Shown here in pieces: positions 57,686-64,000 of a DNA stretch of 64,000 bases. A model generated the notes under the pieces. The model had not been told where the DNA came from and did no database searches. It saw only the letters and a program-made list of their open reading frames with translations. Origin of the DNA: Blastomussa wellsi (taxonomy: Eukaryota > Cnidaria > Anthozoa > Scleractinia > Plerogyridae); assembly GCA_947652115.1 (NCBI GenBank), contig OX393567.1, forward strand, positions 2,540,952 to 2,604,951, read 5' to 3'. Within the stretch, counting starts at the first letter, position 1; the number at the start of each line of letters is the position of its first letter. The translations under genes and the position numbers were made by a program.

Positions 57686-58640
57686 TTTGATTTCAGCTGA
57701 CATTCGATCAAGCAAACAGCAACTAAATTACATGTCAACTTGGATCTGCCGGACTGTGTACTTTATCCACGTTAGGCCCATGGAAGCTGAAGAAATTCAA
57801 CCTGTTATCAACAGGTAGTTCCTAATCAACTCCTTATTAAACTATTGAAAATCCGGCTCTTTTTCGGTACAGTTTACAAACACATTTCTTCCTTAATTTA
57901 CATTTCCAAGATGGCGCGTTGCTACGAATGACGTCATATTGTTTTGCAACGCCGCTGACAAATTCGTGCTGCGGGCTTAGGACTGAATGCTGAGACGAGA
58001 GGGCTGGGGATGTGGCCCGGGCGCCCGACTGAGGAAAGGAGGGGGGCGGAGGGGGGAGGGAGGGGGGCGAAAGGAGCGGCTACTCCCGTTTATGGGCTAT
58101 ATGGTGACGTGCCACTGGATGGAGTATGGTTTTTGAACCATCAATCGAGTCAGTCCAGGTCTTCAACAGGGTATAAAATGTAAAGCGAGTCTGTCCTCCT
58201 GACAGGGTATGGCTTCAAGACTTTCGTCAAGTTTTAAGGTTACACAATACCTTCGCGGGTGTCCTTCGGAAAAAATTCCTACCTACGTTGTTTTCAAGGA
58301 AACTACCACTCACCATATATCAATGGAAAGGTGTTGAATTGCAGAAATTGATAAAAATATCCGTTGCGCTGTTCGTCCATTACGGGAAAAGAAAACAACA
58401 GACTTTCGTTCCGCCGAATTAGTCGGGTATCAAAGGCAAACGCTCATGGAAAAGCACTGCACCGTGTTAATCAGTAAGCAACAATCTCTATCAAAATGTG
58501 TCAGGGATTTCATGTATTCCGATTCGTTATCTTATTTAGAAACCCATAAAGTTACAGAATCAAAAATTTTCCCGGCCTCGGTGCGTTCGCAGCTGCCAAA
58601 AGAAATATTTTAAAAATCCCCGACACTCCTTTGTTCCTCA
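57686..58640. promoter_or_regulatory. Upstream region of the DCDC1-like gene, with a G-run tract
   Basis: Contains the presumed 5' UTR and promoter of the minus-strand gene. At 58037-58071 the plus strand has four or more runs of three to six G (GGAGGGGGGCGGAGGGGGGA), which fits a quadruplex pattern. No TATA box was identified. The rest is non-coding. Confidence 0.45.
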
Positions 58641-58749
58641 ATGCTTAATAAATGGTCTGGCCAAATTTTGTTGAAATCCGTCAATTCTACATACCCTATC
58701 AATTCATTTAAAGAGCTGGCATTCTTGAAAAAACAAAACCGAGTTTTTG

Positions 58750-58945
58750 CCGCCCAGAAGGGTTGGGGTCGGGGGCACTGCGCACGCCCAGAAGGGTTGA
58801 GGTCGGGGGGTCTAAGTGCTGCGCACGCCCAGAAAAGTTGAGGTAGGGGGGACTAAGTGCTGCGCACGCCCAGAAGGGTTGAGGTCGGGGGGACTAAGTG
58901 CTGCGCACGCCCACAAGGGGTGAGGTCGGGCGGACTAAGTGCTGC
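58750..58945. repeat. Tandem repeat, about 47-bp unit, four copies
   Basis: Units contain GCGCACGCCCAGAAGGGTTG then AGGTCGGGGGGACTAAGTGC. The first and last are diverged (missing or altered bases). Intergenic. Confidence 0.82.
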
Positions 58946-59319
58946 GTCGTTAAAATAAGGTTTCAGCTGCCAACCAACAGCGTTTTTAAAAATAATCATA
59001 AATAAAAAATGGAATGAATAAATGAATTTATAGGTTAAAAGTGCGAAATAATTACAGATTAACAACTGCATGATTGTAATAATTTTCACACCTTTTTACC
59101 ACATATATTCATTCATTGCCATTGTTTCCTCGCGTGCTAGCAGCCTCTGCAGAATCAAGCAGTGATCTGGGGGATAACTTCGGAAAGCCATGTGCAATAC
59201 TTTAGATGTCGACAAGTTGACTGTAAAAATCTACACCCTGCCTTATATTTATTGACGCGCACGGCTTTTCCGATCTCGGCGAGAAGATGTGGCTCGCTCC
59301 GCTCGCTGTTTTTTTTTTT

Positions 59320-59475
59320 TCACAGTCCGCTATTTTTTCGTATTTTCCTCGATTGGCGAACGCGGTGAATCAATCGCGAGAGAACTGGACTCCCCTTAGC
59401 GCTGCGCTCGCTGTGTGTTTTGCTCGCGCGCGTTCTTTTGAGTTGAAAAAAATGGAGCGGCTGTGAACAGTCTAT
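59320..59475. repeat. MITE family M2, copy 2
   Basis: CACAGTCCGCTATTTTTTCG, AATCGCGAGAGAACTGGACT, TTGCTCGCGCGCGTTCTTTT and CTGTGAACAGTCTATAG match 11930-12097. The left terminus is lost in a T run. Confidence 0.75.
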
Positions 59476-59706
59476 AGCCTGTTCACAGGCTGATACATTT
59501 CGTCGACAAAGAACTTATGAGAATGCATGTGTTATTGAGCATGCTCCGAAGGAGACATTCCACATTTCCAAAAATTACGCGCGACTCTTGCTGAACGAAA
59601 TTCCGACATCGACATGGTAACTTTTCGAAATTTTATAAATTGCGACATGAAAAGCTTTGAAATTCGGACGGGGACATGAAGACTAATAATGACGACACTG
59701 TGGTTG

Positions 59707-60054
59707 TTTACCATTTACCCAAAAAATCCGGAAATTCCGGATGGAACGTAAATGGAAAGACTAATTTTGTCTCCCCGAACGGAAATTTTCTCGGGAAAAC
59801 GGGATTTCTTGAAAGGTAGTCCAAAATTCCCAAACGGAATTTCCCAACGGAAAATGTGCTTACCATTTGCCATTCGCCACAAGTTCCAGGCCCTACGCAA
59901 ATATATCAAACTCGCCCTAGGTTTTCTCGGTAATTTGGGTCTGTTTTGTAAATGGAACACTCCAAACCCAAACGGAAATTTCCATTGGGGATTTTTGCTT
60001 TCCATTTGCACAAACCGTCGACCAACCGGTTTCCCAATGTAAATGGTAAACAAC
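59707..60054. repeat. Inverted-repeat element with GTTTACCATTTAC termini
   Basis: GTTTACCATTTACCC at left and GTAAATGGTAAAC at right. Inside are many words such as CGGAAATTTTC, CAAACGGAA and CTTACCATTTGCC, some repeated in inverted form. Confidence 0.65.
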
Positions 60055-60449
60055 AAACTGACGGATGTTCGGCCAATCAAGAGCGACTAGCAGCCCTGGA
60101 CAAAAGAAACATTTGTGGTGAAACTGGAAACTTACTTGCCAGGGAACGCGTCTTCGAGCCGAATCTACGTTGATCAGCGTCAAATCTATTGTTCACATTT
60201 ACTTTGTGTAAGGAGTACACCACGAGGAAAATAAAAAAGCAAAGATTTGTCAAGATTTTAGGTGAGATTTTGATGCTTTTTGTGTTACACTTTTTGTTTT
60301 AAATTACATATAGGTTTTGCTAAGTGCAACTGAAGTATTTCAAAGATTATTCACGGTAACTGCAATTTCTGATGACTTGTAATGATCGTAAGCTAAAAGG
60401 AACCGTGTTGCTTATGGACCAGTCAAACAAAAGCTTCAACAGAATGCCG

Positions 60450-60562
60450 GTCGTTTCGCCAACGTGTCAGTTCGCCAACGCCAGTTCGCCAACGTACGAA
60501 GTCGATTCGCCAACGTCAAATGTCAGTTCGCCAACGCTTACATGTCAGTTCGCCAACGTCTA
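60450..60562. repeat. TTCGCCAACG tandem repeat
   Basis: The 10-mer TTCGCCAACG appears six times in about 110 bases at spacings of about 14-24, mostly preceded by GTCAG. The repeated word has two CpG sites. Confidence 0.82.
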
Positions 60563-61894
60563 AAAATACATTTTAAAAAAGGTCTGAAATGTATTTACAA
60601 CTTACCTCATCTTCGATGTAAATGTGAAAATGTCACCTTCGATCCAGATAGATCGATGTAATGTCACCGATGTAAGACAGATTGTTCGTTTCGGCTATGA
60701 AAATGTTTGTTTCACTCTCCCCAAGCTCTCACTCCCCACGCCATGTTAACAGATCGACTGCCGATCGTATTTCATGATACCTATTTATCTTTAGAGTATG
60801 AACCGCTTGTAAAATCTTTTTATTAAACATTTACAGAGCCATTGAGTCTGAATTTATTTGTTTGATTACGCGCGTAGAACTGTGTTGTTCATCGCATTCA
60901 CTCGCATTACAAGGAAGTCTAACAAAGGACGTTAAACCGATCGATGGCCGACTGTATTATAAAACTTTGTTTCGAGAAGAACATTGCTCGCGTGACATTT
61001 GCGTTACGTTAAAAGGTTATTTAGTTTAATATTTCAATTATTCGCGTTGATTTCTGTTAGTGTAATTTCTGTAATACCGCATGTGATTAGCAATTGTGTA
61101 ACACCGCGTGGTTTTCTCAGTTAAATCTGTTCGTGTTTTTAAGGCTATATGATGTACTTAGGCCTCTTATTTTTTGGTTAGGTTCTGTTGTTTAAGAATG
61201 TTATTTATTTTATGATTTCAGATCGAATAAAACTTTCGTAAAATTTATACGATTCGGGATTGTTCAGAGTAGTGTAGAAGTGTTGTCATTGCTGATTCAC
61301 TCTCCGCGTATCAACAAAGTCTAGCTTAGTCCGTTGAACCGATGGAAATTTTCATGTCACTCGGTAAATGTATTTGATTGATTGCGCGTGTTGTTGCACA
61401 AACTTCTGTTTACTATATTAATTGTAAAACTGTGCCTTTAGTAAAAGTTAACAAAAGTCGCCAAAAAATTCACAAGTCGGACAAGTTGCATTAACGCTTA
61501 GTCGCATTTCAATTAGCGTCTCTCTGCCTCTGAGAAGGAGGTGTGATGTTTTTTTTATACGCTTAGTTGCATTAACCAATCAAAACCATGCAATATATCA
61601 CACTTACCTTTTCTGATCCGATAGCTAGGTATAAAAGAATTAAAGGACATTATCATGGACATTTTTAGGCTTTTCTTATAAAATTATGACTAAGGTCCTT
61701 AGAACATCAAGTGAACTACAGAAGGAACAGGGGAAAGGAAGGTAGTTAATTTTTAGTTTTACGGTTTGGTATGGTGTGGATAAAAAAGGCGAAATCAGAA
61801 AAATTATTTCAACACAGGATCACCGTGATACTGTCCCTTTAATAATAGTTTCATTCTCCTCTATTTAAAAGATGATCCACTGCCGTCACAAAAT
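60563..61894. other. Intergenic stretch upstream of the FLYWCH/MULE gene
   Basis: AT-rich, no coding sequence recognised. GGTATAAAAGA at about 61629 is TATA-like, 265 bases before the start codon, and could be the promoter of the downstream gene; the link is inferred. Confidence 0.4.
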
Positions 61895-62956
61895 ATGGAG
61901 TCATCACTCGAGGAATCGGCCCCTGGGGAAGTTATTGCAGAATTTCAACCAGTAAGCTTCCAGATAGTCGAGAGCGGGACGAAAAGGAGGAACACCAGCC
62001 TTATTGACAGCCTTGGCTTCAGCTACAACGTGCATTCGCGGCGACCATATGCAACGTATTGGCAATGTACGGTTCGCCCGAAAGGCAATCCCTGCAAAGC
62101 GTCAGTGACAGAACGGGACGGTGTATTTAGGCCTGGCCAGCAAAGTCACAACCATGCAGTAGAGATGGGGGCAGCAACCGCGGCCAAGATAGTCTCCCAG
62201 GTGAAGAGTAAGGCACTGGAGGATAAGTTCAAGCCAGCGTCGGCAATAGTGGATGAGGTAACAATATATTTTTTTTTATTTAAGCGTTGCGTAACGAAAG
62301 ACGAAAAACGAAATCTCTCATAACATATTTTCTTTGGACTATTTTCTAAACGAACAATTTTATATACAAGTAAATAAGACAGGGTTTTTTTCTGTAGGTC
62401 ATGTTAGAAGTACTGACAGAAGCACCGTGTCCAGCACTCCCTAAGCCAGTGCATGTGGCAAGAGCTGCAAACCGTCTCCGACAGAAACTCAGACCTGAGC
62501 ACCCGAAGGATCTGGACTTCGAACTAGTCGAGGAATGTCTCCCTCCCGGTTTCTTCCAAGCCGACTTGACAGTGAAGCAGAGACGCCATCTGATCTTCGC
62601 CAGACAAGAGCAGCTGAATACGCTGGCCCACGCAAAATCCTGGTACGTGGACGGAACGTTCAAGCTTGTTCGTCACCCGTTCAAGCAGCTCCTGACAGTG
62701 AACGCTTTCGTCAGATCCGGGGAATATGCCAAGCAAGTCCCGCTTGTGTTCGTCTTGATGGCCAACAAGAAAGAAAAAGACTACAAGAAGGTATGAATGT
62801 TTTGTTATAAATTTATGTAAGTGAGATATAAATATAGGATATGTATTATAGTAAAGTTTAATACATTAAGCCTTGTTCAAAATCAGACCAACGCCACGTT
62901 AGAATTAAAACAAAATCAAACTTTAACGCCACATCAGAATTGATACAAAATTAATG

Positions 62957-62989
<33 letters not shown>

Positions 62990-64000
62990 ATTTCAAGTTC
63001 TATTTTCCTAATTAACTGTAGTCAAGTGAGACACGTGAATTTTTGTTTTAATTTACTTTTAATGGGAATGTTTTTGATTTTACTTATATTATTTGTTGTA
63101 ACCGTAACGCTATGAAAATAATTTTTTAGTGTTTCTCTGTATCTGTTGTGAGAAATAATTTTTAAATATTTTATTCTTTGAAGAATGTATATCAAATGTG
63201 AAGCCGTATGATCAACTTCACAAATGATAAACGTGGTGAACAAATTTCGCGACCGTGTAAGTGACAGTCTGAATAAACCGCACGGCAAAACCACTGAATC
63301 TCTAGATATCTGAAAATCCAATATCACAGACAGGCTTTGAGTCAATATAAACCAGTTTTTTCCTTCTCTCAATCACTGAATATGCTTTTAGATTGTGGTG
63401 CGAGTCTTTCGCGCCCTGTTTGATTTGTGTCTGACAAATCGGAGTATGACCGTATTACAGTCAAATAGTAGATGAACAAATATAGAAAATTCGTGCCAGT
63501 CAATTCTTCAAAACCCTCGCTAAGCGAAGCTTGTTTCCACAAGTTTGATTTCAAAGCAAATAAACTTCGATGCGATTGCCCACTTAGCTATAAATCGATC
63601 TATAAAGCTACAACCTTACCTTCAGCACTGGCAAAACCTCGTAGCGAACACTCCGTTCCCAGCATCCTTCGCTCTTTTATATGAATCCTTTCGACCCCCA
63701 GCGTAGTTTTTTTAGTCCTTTGCGCGCTTTTGGGCAATCCTTTGCGAACTTTTTCCTCAAAAATCGAGATTTTTTCTGCATCACACCGAAATCCGATACT
63801 CTATACGCGGGGACTTCAATAGTGGCCTCCTCGGGTTTTGGCCGTCTGGGCCAAAACCCTGCGGGGGCAACAAAGGAGCATTATTTTATGTAACTTACCG
63901 TCTTGTTACATTGTTTTCCAGGTACTAAAGAAGATCATCGAACTTCTTCCAAGCGAGCCGGCCATTAAACAAGTCACCATAGACTTTGAAAAGGCGCTGT
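61895..64000 (+). CDS. FLYWCH zinc finger + MULE-type transposase protein, 5' part, cut by window end
   Basis: Three exons are visible: 61895-62257, 62398-62790 and 63922 to the edge, all joined in phase 0. Exon 1 encodes a FLYWCH-type zinc finger: GFSYNVHSRRPYATYWQCTV, the second Cys in NPCKAS and the closing SHNH, at about residues 42-88. Exon 2 has YVDGTFKLVRHPFKQLLTV, with the first catalytic Asp of the Mutator-like DDE transposase, and QVPLVFVLMANKKEKDYKK. Exon 3 begins VLKKIIELLPSEPAIKQVTI, followed by DFEKAL, which carries the second catalytic Asp. The frame is open with clean GT-AG introns. It is either a young autonomous MULE element or a domesticated gene; such proteins are common in cnidarian genomes. 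The third acidic residue lies beyond the window. Confidence 0.85.

Noticed and set aside
61895..64000. Viral or prokaryotic integrase
   Set aside because: The FLYWCH finger plus DGTF/DFE motifs and spliceosomal introns fit a eukaryotic MULE-type transposase, not a phage or retroviral integrase.

Overview
This is eukaryotic DNA, most likely from an anthozoan cnidarian and probably a stony coral. The genes are intron-rich with canonical GT-AG splice sites. Introns and intergenic DNA are AT-rich and packed with short inverted-repeat elements (MITE-like) and one tRNA-derived SINE family. The N-terminal module of the vWA/EGF gene (aromatic/Cys motifs ACRCAE...[10 protein letters not shown]) resembles a domain I associate with cnidarian proteins. 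Nothing prokaryotic or viral was seen. The species assignment is inference.

Layout. (1) 1-4364, plus strand: 3' part of NUP50, with FG-type nucleoporin exons and the terminal Ran-binding domain; its first exon(s) lie left of the window. (2) 7868-8623 (minus) and 9128-9913 (plus): two intronless, divergently arranged ABHD14-type membrane-anchored alpha/beta hydrolases about 0.5 kb apart, both with an intact Ser-Asp-His triad. (3) 13328-22632, plus: a complete 16-exon gene for a secreted 765-residue protein made of a signal peptide, a Cys-rich module, 11 EGF domains (one per exon) and a C-terminal vWA domain with MIDAS. The EGF exons show clear tandem duplication. (4) 23851-57685, minus: a complete 36-exon DCDC1-like gene. 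All exon phases join into one open frame of about 1819 residues with six doublecortin-type domains, two ricin-B/beta-trefoil-like blocks and a Cys/His-rich exon. (5) 61895-64000, plus: 5' part of a FLYWCH zinc-finger/MULE-transposase gene that runs off the right edge.

The rest is mostly repeats. At least six copies or pieces of a tRNA-derived SINE are present. One of them was split by a MITE, and its tail segment was amplified into a 17-copy, 37-bp minisatellite. Another SINE sits inside a MITE. There are many MITE families with several copies each, a 200-bp almost perfect palindrome, a MITE carrying an internal 56-bp tandem array, and a 1.5-kb TGTTG/TGCTG array in a DCDC1 intron.

The genes look like unrelated neighbours (nuclear transport, hydrolase, extracellular matrix/adhesion, microtubule-associated), not a functional cluster. 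I did not find a convincing undescribed multi-gene system. The most notable items are the vWA/EGF protein with its modular exon duplications, the large DCDC1 reconstruction, and the repeat biology. Exon coordinates were read by eye from splice signals and reading phase and may be off by 1-2 bases.
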